Shown here: positions 1 through 7,400 of the stretch, piece after piece
How the letters are laid out: every line of letters begins with the position of its first letter
Numbering within the stretch: the first letter of the stretch is position 1
Assembly (NCBI GenBank): GCA_017411935.1
Contig: JAFQPC010000080.1
Coordinates: forward strand, 1 to 12,706
Reading direction: 5' to 3'
Source of the DNA: Clostridia bacterium
Lineage (GTDB): Bacteria; Bacillota; Clostridia; Oscillospirales; CAG-272
Length of the DNA: 12,706 bases
Program-made: the position numbers and the translations under genes
The notes under the pieces: generated by a model
Told to the model about the DNA's origin: nothing
The model's input: the letters and a program-made list of their open reading frames with translations, nothing else
The model's database searches: none

Positions 1-24
1 CATTTCGTTTTGCATCTGATCCAT
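1..24 (-). CDS. 5' end of an unidentified gene running off the left edge
   Basis: On the minus strand an ATG at 24-22 opens a frame of eight codons (M-D-Q-M-Q-N-E-M) to the window edge. A purine-rich GAAAGG lies about 10 nt upstream, and a near-consensus promoter lies further upstream at 68-96. This combination is why I call a start here despite the short length. The product cannot be named from eight residues. Clusters of nadD, yqeK and an LCP gene are often followed by rsfS (ribosome silencing factor) in Firmicutes, but nothing visible confirms that here. Confidence 0.45.
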
Positions 25-67
25 TGTCTTTGAACCTTTCGTTTGCAGTATTTTATTTTTCTTTCTT

Positions 68-96
68 ATTGTAAAGCATTCCGCTTCGTTTGTCAA
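68..96 (-). promoter_or_regulatory. Sigma-A promoter for the left-edge gene
   Basis: On the minus strand, TTGACA (96-91) and TACAAT (73-68) are separated by exactly 17 bp. The predicted start of transcription is near 61, about 37 nt before the ATG at 24. The gene beyond the LCP gene can therefore be transcribed on its own. Confidence 0.7.
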
Positions 97-109
97 GTCT
101 ATTTTGCTC

Positions 110-1105
110 TTACGAGCAAGGAGTGAGAAAATATTCTCGCTTTTCTCTGTAAATTTTGGCAAAGCTTTCGTATTTTTCATTCAAAAACACGTGCTCGGGG
201 TCGAAGCTCCCCTCGGGGGCTCCGAAATATTTCGTAAGCAGCTCTGCCATCGCGGGCGCGGAAAGTGCGTAGTAAGACGCGCCGCTTTGCGTTGCCGTGA
301 CAGCCTGCCCAGGGGCTGTAACAAAAAACACCTTCTCGGGCGAGATCTTGAGAAGCTCCCCCGAAAGCGACAGAATATCTGCCGCATCAAAATTTCCGTC
401 CACCTCTCCGCGCATCTTCATCGCGAGTCTCGCGGCTTCGATCGAGCCAAGACTTGAGAGCTTTTGAAAGAGCGCCGAAAGAAAGATTTTTTGCGCGTCA
501 AGTCGGTCAAGATCTCCCTGTGCGTAGCCCGCACGGTAACGGACAAATTGCTCTGCCTCGGCACCATTTAGGGTCTGCTTTCCCGCCTTCAGATGGATCG
601 ACAGTCCTTGCGCGGGATCTTCGTAATGAAGATCTCTCGGAAGGTCGATCTCCACCCCGCCCATCGCATCGACGATCGTTCGGAATGCCGAGGGCGAGAG
701 GTGCAGCGTGCGGTCGATCGGCACACCGAGCGCCGACGAAAGAAAGTCGGCAACTCCCGACATTCCGCCAAGCTCGGCATACGCGCCATTCATTTTTCGA
801 TAGCTTTTATCGGTATATTTTGCGTAAGTGTCGCGCGGGATCTGCAAGACGAACACCTCGTGCGTCGTGCGATCAATGGATACGAGCATCAGCACGTCAC
901 AAAGTCCGCTCGTCGCGTCACTTCCCGCCACGAGGATCCGAAAAGCGTCTCTCTCCCCTTTCCATTCGGTCGGCTCGGGTGTCGCCTTTGCCTCGACCGT
1001 TTTTTTAGGCAGAAACACCACCGCCAGGGAAACGAGGAGCGCCACCGTCAGGACGACGGCAAGCAAGCTCCCAAATATTGCTTTTTTGGATCTCTTTTGA
1101 AACAC
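110..1105 (-). CDS. LytR-CpsA-Psr (LCP) family cell-wall glycopolymer ligase
   Basis: 331 aa. LCP proteins are membrane-anchored phosphotransferases that move undecaprenyl-linked glycopolymers (teichoic acid, capsule) onto peptidoglycan outside the cell. Residues 1-8 are basic and about 9-32 form one membrane helix, giving an inside-N, outside-C topology. The LCP domain spans about 54-212: GSD (61-63), IPRDTY (89-94, with the conserved catalytic-site Arg91), KMNGAYAELGG (104-114), GGVEIDLP (149-156), FVRYR (187-191) and GDLDRLDAQK (197-206). A roughly 120-residue tail follows. The usual R-S-D triplet early in the domain reads L-C-D (68-70). The start is GTG, chosen for a GGAG 7 nt upstream. 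It is last in the rdgB-to-LCP cluster, 67 nt after yqeK, and that gap holds an inverted repeat overlapping its ribosome binding site. The family call is firm; the glycopolymer substrate is unknown. Confidence 0.9.
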   Translation of the reverse strand: MFQKRSKKAIFGSLLAVVLTVALLVSLAVVFLPKKTVEAKATPEPTEWKGERDAFRILVAGSDATSGLCDVLMLVSIDRTTHEVFVLQIPRDTYAKYTDKSYRKMNGAYAELGGMSGVADFLSSALGVPIDRTLHLSPSAFRTIVDAMGGVEIDLPRDLHYEDPAQGLSIHLKAGKQTLNGAEAEQFVRYRAGYAQGDLDRLDAQKIFLSALFQKLSSLGSIEAARLAMKMRGEVDGNFDAADILSLSGELLKISPEKVFFVTAPGQAVTATQSGASYYALSAPAMAELLTKYFGAPEGSFDPEHVFLNEKYESFAKIYREKREYFLTPCS

Positions 1106-1113
1106 AGTTCTTC

Positions 1114-1167
1114 TCCGTTCTTACTTTTTCGGCTTCTTTTGCAAAGAAACCTATGTATAAGAACGGA
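1114..1167 (-). promoter_or_regulatory. Nested inverted repeat in the yqeK-LCP gap covering the LCP Shine-Dalgarno
   Basis: A perfect 10-bp inverted repeat (TCCGTTCTTA at 1114-1123, TAAGAACGGA at 1158-1167) encloses a second stem (TTCTTT 1134-1139, AAAGAA 1143-1148). In the minus-strand transcript it begins about 5 nt after the yqeK stop. Its 3' arm contains the GGA of the GGAG that precedes the LCP GTG start, so the folded RNA would partly bury that ribosome binding site. No U-tract follows, so it is not a standard terminator. The regulatory role is inferred. Confidence 0.4.
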
Positions 1168-1172
1168 ATTTT

Positions 1173-1811
1173 TTACGCGCGCAATTCGAAGTTTCTTTCG
1201 GTCACGAGCTCGTTTCTTGCCTCAAAGGTATCGGGACTGATGGGCGCGCCCTCCGAAAGAAGATCGGAGACCGTCATATCGTAGGAAAGAATGAGCGTGT
1301 CGCGCAGATGCGACAGCCGTTCGCTCTCGCTCATCTTTTCGGGCTGCGCGTCAAAGAAAAAGTTTCGCAGACGAACGCAATTTTCAAACGTGCGCGAAAG
1401 ATCTATATAGTCGGCAAGATACACAAGCTTCTCGCACAGTGTCATTCCGCGTCTGCCCGTGGTGTGCCAACGAATGCACGAAACGACCTCGTCCTCGGCA
1501 AACTCGGGATACTCGTCGGCAAGAATAGCCGCCGCCGTGCGCGCGTGAAAAGTCTTGGGCGCACCGAGGTCCTCTCTTGTGAGTGAAAGCTCCTTTTGCG
1601 CGAAGATCATCAGGTGTCGGTCGGGCGAATATTCCTTCGTAATATCGTGCAAGAGCGCCGCCGCGCGAAGTGTCGGCAAAGCATCGGGTGCATACAGCGC
1701 GCCAAGCCGCGCTACCATCGCTTCGACCTCAACGGTGTGGCGGTAACGCTTCTCCGACATCTTCGTAGCAAGAGACGTACGAAGCCCGTTCAGCATTTCT
1801 TCGGTAATCAT
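1173..1811 (-). CDS. yqeK: YqeK, HD-domain diadenosine tetraphosphate (Ap4A) hydrolase
   Basis: 212 aa, slightly longer than typical YqeK. The family is an HD-type metal-dependent symmetrical Ap4A hydrolase giving two ADP, found in Firmicutes that lack ApaH. Visible metal-site residues are His25 (RYRHTVEVE), His55-Asp56 (LLHDITKEY), His89 (FHARTAA), His116 (IRWHTTGRRGM) and Asp134 (LVYLADYID). These occur in the order and spacing of the YqeK HD fold. Its ATG (1811-1809) overlaps the nadD stop as ATGA, so the two are likely translationally coupled, as in many Firmicutes. The last roughly 45 residues are less conserved. Ap4A is an alarmone made by aminoacyl-tRNA synthetases under stress, so this would be a housekeeping clean-up enzyme. 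Confidence 0.93.
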   Translation of the reverse strand: MITEEMLNGLRTSLATKMSEKRYRHTVEVEAMVARLGALYAPDALPTLRAAALLHDITKEYSPDRHLMIFAQKELSLTREDLGAPKTFHARTAAAILADEYPEFAEDEVVSCIRWHTTGRRGMTLCEKLVYLADYIDLSRTFENCVRLRNFFFDAQPEKMSESERLSHLRDTLILSYDMTVSDLLSEGAPISPDTFEARNELVTERNFELRA

Positions 1812-2446
1812 ACGCTCTCCTCCCGATACAGTCCGTTGTTCTGAATAAATTCCGCAACACGCGCGGGAACCATTCCCGAAATATCTTTGCCCTCTCGGAC
1901 GGCTCGACGAATCTCGGTCGAGGTCAGCTCGATGGGATCGGTAATAATGCGTCGGAACATCACTCCGTGCTTTTCGTAGTATTCCCCGATCTTGGCAATA
2001 ATACGCTTCGTAAGCAATGGATCATTTTCCCTGCGCACGTAGGTCGGATAGCACATTTTGAGAATATCCTCATAGCGATACCATTTGTCAAAGGTGAGCA
2101 CCATATCGGTTCCGCAAAGCAAGAAAAGGCGCGTATCGGGACGTTCGAGCTCCTTTAAGGTATCGTAGGTATAGCTCTTGCCGCCTCGGGCGATCTCCAC
2201 GTCCGAGATCACCACGCCGTCGGTCCCCTCAAAGGCAAGCTCGCACATTTTCAGGCGGTACAGCGGGTCGTCCGACGCGTCGATCTGCTTGTGGGGCGGA
2301 AGATAGGTGGGAATGACGAAGAGATAATCGAGCTTCATCTGCTCCATAAACGCCTTTGCCGCCGCCACGTGTCCGTTGTGGATCGGAGCAAACGTGCCGC
2401 CGTAAATGCCGACACGGAGCATCTCCATTCCGTTGTTTCCCGTCAT
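1808..2446 (-). CDS. nadD: Nicotinate-nucleotide adenylyltransferase
   Basis: 212 aa from the chosen start. NadD transfers AMP from ATP to nicotinate mononucleotide, making deamido-NAD in the cytoplasmic NAD pathway. Motifs: GIYGGTFAPIHNGH (13-26), the nucleotidyltransferase GxFxPxHxGH signature; PTYLPPHK (46-53); and TSTEIRR (175-181), the ISxTxxR equivalent that binds ATP phosphates. The frame extends 21 codons further upstream into yhbY, but the ATG at 2446 overlaps the yhbY TGA as ATGA and gives a family-typical length. An in-frame ATG at 2428 is an alternative: GGGAAA lies upstream of it, and the conserved region starts right after. The 3' end overlaps yqeK by 4 bp. Function is near certain; the exact start is less so. 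Confidence 0.93.
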   Translation of the reverse strand: MTGNNGMEMLRVGIYGGTFAPIHNGHVAAAKAFMEQMKLDYLFVIPTYLPPHKQIDASDDPLYRLKMCELAFEGTDGVVISDVEIARGGKSYTYDTLKELERPDTRLFLLCGTDMVLTFDKWYRYEDILKMCYPTYVRRENDPLLTKRIIAKIGEYYEKHGVMFRRIITDPIELTSTEIRRAVREGKDISGMVPARVAEFIQNNGLYREESV

Positions 2447-2730
2447 AGCTCGATCTTTTTGTGATTGACCGACTCGCGGTAGAGCACCGTCTTTCGTCCG
2501 ATGACGCAAACGACGTCGGCGCCCGTTGCCTCGGCAAGCGCCTCTGCCGCCTCACGGACGGTATATTCACAGTTTTCGAGCACCGAGAGCTTGATGAGCT
2601 CTCTTGCTTCAAGGGCATCTGAAACCGTCTTCACAAGATTTTCGGTCACACCACCCTTGCCGATCTGCATGATCGTCGGCTCGTTGGTTGCAAGTCCGCG
2701 CAAATACGCGCGCTGTTTCGATGTTAACAT
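2443..2730 (-). CDS. yhbY: YhbY family ribosome-assembly RNA-binding protein (CRM domain)
   Basis: 95 aa, one CRS1-YhbY (CRM) domain, full length for the family. E. coli YhbY associates with pre-50S particles, and CRM domains bind RNA through a conserved GxxG loop. Here that loop is in IGKGGVTE (residues 23-30, GKGG at 24-27), after the typical opening LTSKQRAYLRGLA. The end carries the usual GRKTVLYRES strand (about 78-87). A GAGG ribosome binding site 8 nt upstream of the ATG overlaps the rdgB stop codon, and the gene's own stop overlaps the nadD start. It is clearly the second gene of the rdgB operon. The link to ribosome assembly comes from family knowledge. Confidence 0.92.
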   Translation of the reverse strand: MLTSKQRAYLRGLATNEPTIMQIGKGGVTENLVKTVSDALEARELIKLSVLENCEYTVREAAEALAEATGADVVCVIGRKTVLYRESVNHKKIEL

Positions 2731-2740
2731 ATCAGTTACC

Positions 2741-3334
2741 TCATTGTAGTTGTTTTAAATACTCGGCAAGCTGTTCGATCGCTTTTCCTCGATGCGAGAT
2801 CGAGTTTTTTTGCTCTGCGCTCATTTCCGAAAAGCTAAGCCCCATCGGCTCGTAGAAAAAGAGAGGATCGTAACCGAATCCGCCCTTGCCGCGCGCCTCG
2901 TGTAAAATCACTCCCTCGGTCTCACCGCGGAAGAATTTTCCGCGCTCAGGCTCGGCAGGGTCGATCAGCGCGATCGTGCAAACGAAGCTTGCCGAACGGT
3001 CGTCCTTGTCGGAAAGATTTCTCAAAAGAAGCTCGTTGTTGGCGGCATCGTTGCCGTGCTCGCCCGCATAGCGCGCCGAGTAAATTCCGGGAGCTCCGCC
3101 GAGCGCCGTGACCGCAAGACCCGAATCCTCGCCGATACTGAAATAGCCGAGTTTTGCGGCGGCAGATGCCTTGAGAAAAGCATTTTCCTCAAAAGTCTCG
3201 CCGTTCTCCTCGATCTCGCCCTCAAATCCGATGTCGTCGAGCGAAAGTATCTCCACTCCGTCTACGAATTTACCGAGCGTGGCGTTCCATTCTTCAATTT
3301 TGTGCTTGTTTCTTGATGCCAAAACGATCTTCAT
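2741..3334 (-). CDS. rdgB: RdgB/HAM1 family dITP/XTP pyrophosphatase
   Basis: 197 aa, usual family length. It hydrolyses non-canonical purine nucleoside triphosphates (dITP, ITP, XTP) to monophosphate and pyrophosphate, keeping deaminated bases out of DNA and RNA. The family motifs are all present: SRNKHKIEEW (7-16), ENGETFEENAFLKA (43-56), GEDSGLAVTALGGAPG (68-83, with Asp71 the expected catalytic or metal residue), GKGGFGYDPLF (149-159) and NSISHRGKA (177-185). The ATG is preceded by GAGG at 5 nt spacing. It is first in the cluster rdgB-yhbY-nadD-yqeK-LCP. I see no convincing promoter in the repeat-filled gap upstream, so the cluster may also depend on read-through from smc-ftsY. Confidence 0.95.
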   Translation of the reverse strand: MKIVLASRNKHKIEEWNATLGKFVDGVEILSLDDIGFEGEIEENGETFEENAFLKASAAAKLGYFSIGEDSGLAVTALGGAPGIYSARYAGEHGNDAANNELLLRNLSDKDDRSASFVCTIALIDPAEPERGKFFRGETEGVILHEARGKGGFGYDPLFFYEPMGLSFSEMSAEQKNSISHRGKAIEQLAEYLKQLQ

Positions 3335-3351
3335 AGATACCTCATTATTTT

Positions 3352-3378
3352 CGGGTCGTCGAAGGCGCCGACCCCTAC
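3352..3378 (-). repeat. GTAGGG-type intergenic repeat, copy upstream of rdgB
   Basis: Read on the minus strand this begins GTAGGGGTCGGCG and ends TCGACGACCC. It aligns without gaps to the element at 12671-12697 on the plus strand, with about two thirds identity concentrated in GTAGGG, GGCG, TCGAC and a terminal CC. The ends form a short stem (GGGTCG 3353-3358, CGACCC 3369-3374) around a GGCGCC palindrome. It lies just before the rdgB ribosome binding site. Two related copies in non-coding DNA indicate a dispersed repeat family. Confidence 0.5.
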
Positions 3379-3418
3379 CAAATTTGCAAATAGATCATTT
3401 CAATAAAAAATCGCATCC

Positions 3419-3452
3419 CAAACTTGTCGGGACGTAGGGTCCGACAAGTTTG
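3419..3452. repeat. 12-bp perfect inverted repeat with GTAGGG loop
   Basis: CAAACTTGTCGG (3419-3430) and CCGACAAGTTTG (3441-3452) are exact reverse complements around a 10-nt loop that contains GTAGGG. It sits mid-gap between ftsY and rdgB. No U-run follows on either strand, so it is not an ordinary terminator. The GTAGGG core links it to the repeats at 3352-3378 and 12671-12697. Confidence 0.55.
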
Positions 3453-3524
3453 TTCCTCAGAAAGCCGAAATCTGCACCGACGATACGGCGACAGAAATCA
3501 TAAAATTGTGTTGCTTTCTTTTTG

Positions 3525-3556
3525 GTTACTTTTTCTTTCCCGAAAGAAAAAGTAAC
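3525..3556. repeat. 15-bp perfect inverted repeat 3' of ftsY
   Basis: GTTACTTTTTCTTTC (3525-3539) and its exact reverse complement (3542-3556) flank two bases. It begins about 20 nt beyond the ftsY stop on the minus strand. The stem is A/T rich with all pyrimidines on one arm, and it lacks the GC-rich stem and following U-tract of a typical terminator. It could still end or stabilise the smc-ftsY transcript, or be a dispersed repeat. With 3352-3378 and 3419-3452 it accounts for much of the 242-bp gap (3335-3576); I see no gene there. Confidence 0.55.
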
Positions 3557-3576
3557 ACGCGTCCTCTCGCGTCCCC

Positions 3577-4482
3577 TTACTCAAAGAGAGCTTGAACGAA
3601 CTCCTTGTTGTCAAACTCCTGCATATCGTCGATCTTTTCACCGACGCCGATGAATTTGACGGGGATACCGAGCTCTCGCTTGATCGAAAGGACGATACCG
3701 CCCTTTGCCGTTCCGTCGAGCTTATTGAGGACAAGTCCCGTGATCTCGGCGGCATTCTTAAATTCCTTGGCTTGCAGGATCGCATTCTGTCCTGTCGTTG
3801 CATCGAGCACCAGCAGATTTTCTCTTGCCGCCTCGGGCAACTCACGCTCAATCACGCGGTTGATCTTGGCAAGCTCGTTCATCAGATTTTTCTTGTTGTG
3901 CAAGCGTCCTGCCGTGTCGATGATGAGCACGTCGGCACTCTTGCGCTTAGCGTAAGCAATGGCGTCAAACACGACCGCCGCAGGGTCACTTCCCTCGTTC
4001 TGACGAACGAGCTCCGCGCCCGATCTTTCACACCAAACCGCCAATTGATCAATGGCTGCCGCGCGGAAAGTATCTGCCGCCGCAACGACGACTTTCTTGC
4101 CTTTTGAAACAAGACGGTTCGATATCTTTCCGATCGAGGTCGTCTTGCCCGCGCCGTTGACACCGATGACGAGAATAACGGCGGGGGTCGTCGAAAGATC
4201 CAGCTCCTCGCCCTCTCCGATCATCTCCTCGAGGATCTCGCGCAGAGCGCTCTCGACATGCTCTTTTTCCTTGAGTCGACCGTCCTTGATCGCCTCGCGA
4301 AGTCGCTCAATGATCTCCTCGGTCGCACCAACGCCAACGTCAGACATAATGAGAAGTTCCTCGAGCTCGTCAAGCAGATCCTCGTCCACGCGAACGAATG
4401 CCTTGAGCACCTCGTCGATCTGTCCGAAGATCGCGGACTTTGTTTTGGAAAGTCCCTGCTTTAATTTATCCAAAAATGCCAT
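3577..4482 (-). CDS. ftsY: FtsY, signal recognition particle receptor GTPase
   Basis: 301 aa from the chosen start. FtsY docks SRP-ribosome complexes at the membrane by forming a GTPase heterodimer with Ffh. The N domain is a helical bundle (about 1-95) and the G domain spans about 100-301. Motifs: GVNGAGKTT (107-115, P-loop), DTFRAAA (137-143), DTAGR (189-193), LNKLDGTAKGG (251-262, with NKLD in place of the commoner TKLD) and GVGEKIDDM (279-287). It lacks the long acidic A domain of E. coli FtsY, so it is an NG-only form that starts close to the N domain. The frame is open further upstream, but GGAG lies 9 nt before the ATG at 4482, whereas the nearer ATG at 4491 directly abuts that GGAG. 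It overlaps the smc 3' end by 17 bp and is probably co-transcribed with smc. Confidence 0.95.
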   Translation of the reverse strand: MAFLDKLKQGLSKTKSAIFGQIDEVLKAFVRVDEDLLDELEELLIMSDVGVGATEEIIERLREAIKDGRLKEKEHVESALREILEEMIGEGEELDLSTTPAVILVIGVNGAGKTTSIGKISNRLVSKGKKVVVAAADTFRAAAIDQLAVWCERSGAELVRQNEGSDPAAVVFDAIAYAKRKSADVLIIDTAGRLHNKKNLMNELAKINRVIERELPEAARENLLVLDATTGQNAILQAKEFKNAAEITGLVLNKLDGTAKGGIVLSIKRELGIPVKFIGVGEKIDDMQEFDNKEFVQALFE

Positions 4483-7400
4483 CCCAGTCATCTCCTTTTT
4501 TCTTTGAAATATCGCCGACGTCAAGCTCGAGCACCTTGGAAATTCCGCGCTCGGGCATCGTGACACCGTAGAGACGGTTTGCCGCCTCCATCGTGCCGCG
4601 TCGGTGGGTAATCAACACGAACTGCGTGTCGCTTGCATATCGCTTGATGTACTCGGCAAAGCGCGCCACGTTGACCTCGTCGAGCGCCGCCTCGATCTCG
4701 TCGAGAATACAGAACGGCGTGGGGTTGACCTGCAAAATGGCAAAGAAGAGCGCGATCGCGATAAACGACTGCTCACCACCCGAAAGCTGTACAAGATTCT
4801 TGATGATCTTTCCGGGAGGCGCCGCCTTGATCTCGATGCCACTCTCGAGCACGTTCTCGGGATCGGAGAGCGAAAGCTCTGCCGAACCGCCGCCAAAGAG
4901 CTCGGAGAAGACGCGGTTGAAGTTCTCGTTGATCTGATTGAAGGAATCAATGAACGACGTCTCCATCTCACCCTCAAGCTGTTTGATAATACCGACAAGC
5001 TCCTCGCGCGCCGCGTCAAGATCCTTGATCTGACCCGACATATAGTCGTATCTGGTCTTGATCTCCTTGTACTTGTTCACCGCGTCAAGGTCGACGTTAC
5101 CGAGCGAGCGCAGCTTGTTGCGGCACTCGACCTGCTTTGCCGCCGCCTCGGCACGCGTGGCGGGCTCGAGTGCGGGGTAGCCGAGCGCGATCGCATCGGA
5201 ACGCGTCAGCTCGTGATCGTCCCACAGACGTGACGAAAGCTTTTCCTGCTCCGAACGAAGCGAGAGCAGTTTGTTTTCCAATCGGGTATATTCCTTGAAG
5301 ATCAGCTCCTTTTGCTGATTCTTCTCACGAATCTTCGCATTGACCTCGGAGAGCTTCTTCTGAAATTCCGCATTGCCCTCCTCGACCTTGGCACGCTCGG
5401 CATTCAAGCTGTCAAGTCGCTCACTGCCTGCTCGATACTCCTCGCGGTTCGCAGAAAGCATCTGCTCGTACTCACCGATCTTCTCGGAAAGCTCGCGAAT
5501 GCGCGCTTCCTGCGCGAGTGCCGCCGCCGCAAATCCGTCGCGGCGAAGCTCAGCTTCCTCGACAAAGCGTTCTTCGGTCTCCTTATCCTTTTTGAGCTCA
5601 CCGATGGCGATTACGATCGCCGTCATACGGTTCTCGGCATCCGCCTTTCGGTCGAGCGCCTCGTTGCGGCGCACATCCATTTCGGCACGTGCCGCCGAGA
5701 TCTCGGCAATCTGTCCGTCCAGAGCCACACGGCGTGCCGCGAGGTCCTTGCGGTCCTCCTCGTAGCGTTCCTCGGCGCGAAGCTTTTCGCCGTAGTCGAC
5801 GCGGAGCTTTTCGGTCAGTGCCTCATTGGCTTCGAGCTTGGCGGTGAGCTGATCGAGACGGTTCTGCTCGGAATCGCGCATCACCTTGACAAGGCTCATC
5901 TTCTGCTCGGCAGAATCCTTTTCGTCCTCACACTCTCCGATCTTCTCGGCAAGCTTTTTCAGCGATGCTTCGATCGTTTCGATCTTCTTTCCAAGCTCTG
6001 CCACCTCTTTTTCAAGGCGCTTGATCTCGCCCGCACGACCGAGAATGTTTCCGTTCTGACGAACCGAACCACCCGTAAACGAACCGCCAACGTTGATCTG
6101 CTGTCCGTCAAGCGTTACGGCGCGAACACGGTAACGAAGATCCTTTGCCATCGCCGTCGCGTGATCGACGGTATCAAACACGAGGGTGCGTCCGAGAAGC
6201 GACGAGATGACCTCGGAGAATTTCTTATCACAGGTGACGAGCTCGTCTGCCGTGGCAATATAGCCCTCGTAGCCGATGGCATCCTTCATTTCCTGCGTTA
6301 CGGTCTGCGCCTTCATCGAGGTCAGCGGGAAGAAGGTCGCACGACCTGCCTGATCCTTTTTCAGCGAGAACATTGCCGCCTTGGCAACGCTTTCGTCCTC
6401 GACGACGATGTGCTGAAGATTCGGTCCGAGCGCTGTCTCAATGGCGGTCAGGTATTTGTCCTCGACCGAGATCACGGTCGAAAGCGGTCCGTAGATCTTT
6501 CCGCAAACGTTGCCGTGACGGTCGGTAATGGCATGCTCGGCATATTTTTTCATGACGTGGCGCACACTGCCCGAGTAGCCCTCGAACTGCTGCTCCATCA
6601 TCTTGAAGGTATCAATTCTCTGTTGCGCCGCGTCGCGCTGTAAGCGAAGCGCGGTCAGGCGCTCGTTGTCGTCGTGGCGGTCGCGATACAGATCGGAGAG
6701 CTCGGCGGTCAGCTTGTCTGCCGCCTCGCCCGACTCTGCCATCACGGCGTCGTATTCCTCGACCGTCTTGCCAACTCTTGCGCACTGCTCTTTCATTTCC
6801 TCGGAGCGAGCCTCGTAGGTCTCGATCTCGCGGAGCACGGCAACGTTCTTGTCGGCATCGGTCGTCTTTGCGTTGTCAATGAACTCAATTCTCGCATCAA
6901 CAGCGGAACGCTCAGCTTCGAGCACACGAATGTCCGAGAGCGCGCGGTCAACGTCAAAGGAAAGACGCTCGGCTTCGGCGGAAACCTCTGCCTGCTCCTT
7001 TGCGACGGCTTCGTGCTCGCCCTCACGGACGAGAAGCTCGGCTTCGATCTCGACGATGCGCGTAATGTGCGCCGCCCCCGCGGTCTCCTCGGCTGCTGCC
7101 GATTTGAGCGCCGATTCCTTGGCTCCCTCGGCAGAAGCGATCAGCTCACGCGTGTGGAGCACGTTGGTTTCGGTAATGCGGTGTTCGCTGTCAAGTGCGT
7201 GATTGCGCTCGGTCTGCTCGCGGATCTGCGTGAGCAGGAGCTCGGACTCGGTTTGATTCGAGCGCGAGATCTCAAAGAGACGGTCGTTCTGCACCTCAAG
7301 TGCCTTGACCGAATCGTCGGCATTTTGCAGATCAAATTCAGCGCGGCGGAAGTTTTCCTCGCAAGCGGCGAGGTCGCCGCGAAGCTTTTCGGTGTCGTAA

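Noticed and set aside
104..119. Small hairpin TTGCTC-TTAC-GAGCAA at the LCP stop codon, considered as a terminator
   Set aside because: Only 6 bp, the stop codon lies in the loop, and no U-tract follows on the minus strand.
454..1240. Plus-strand frames of 184 and 215 codons opposite the LCP gene
   Set aside because: Arg/Ser/His-rich shadow translations with no starts supported by ribosome binding sites; the minus strand codes for a well-conserved protein.
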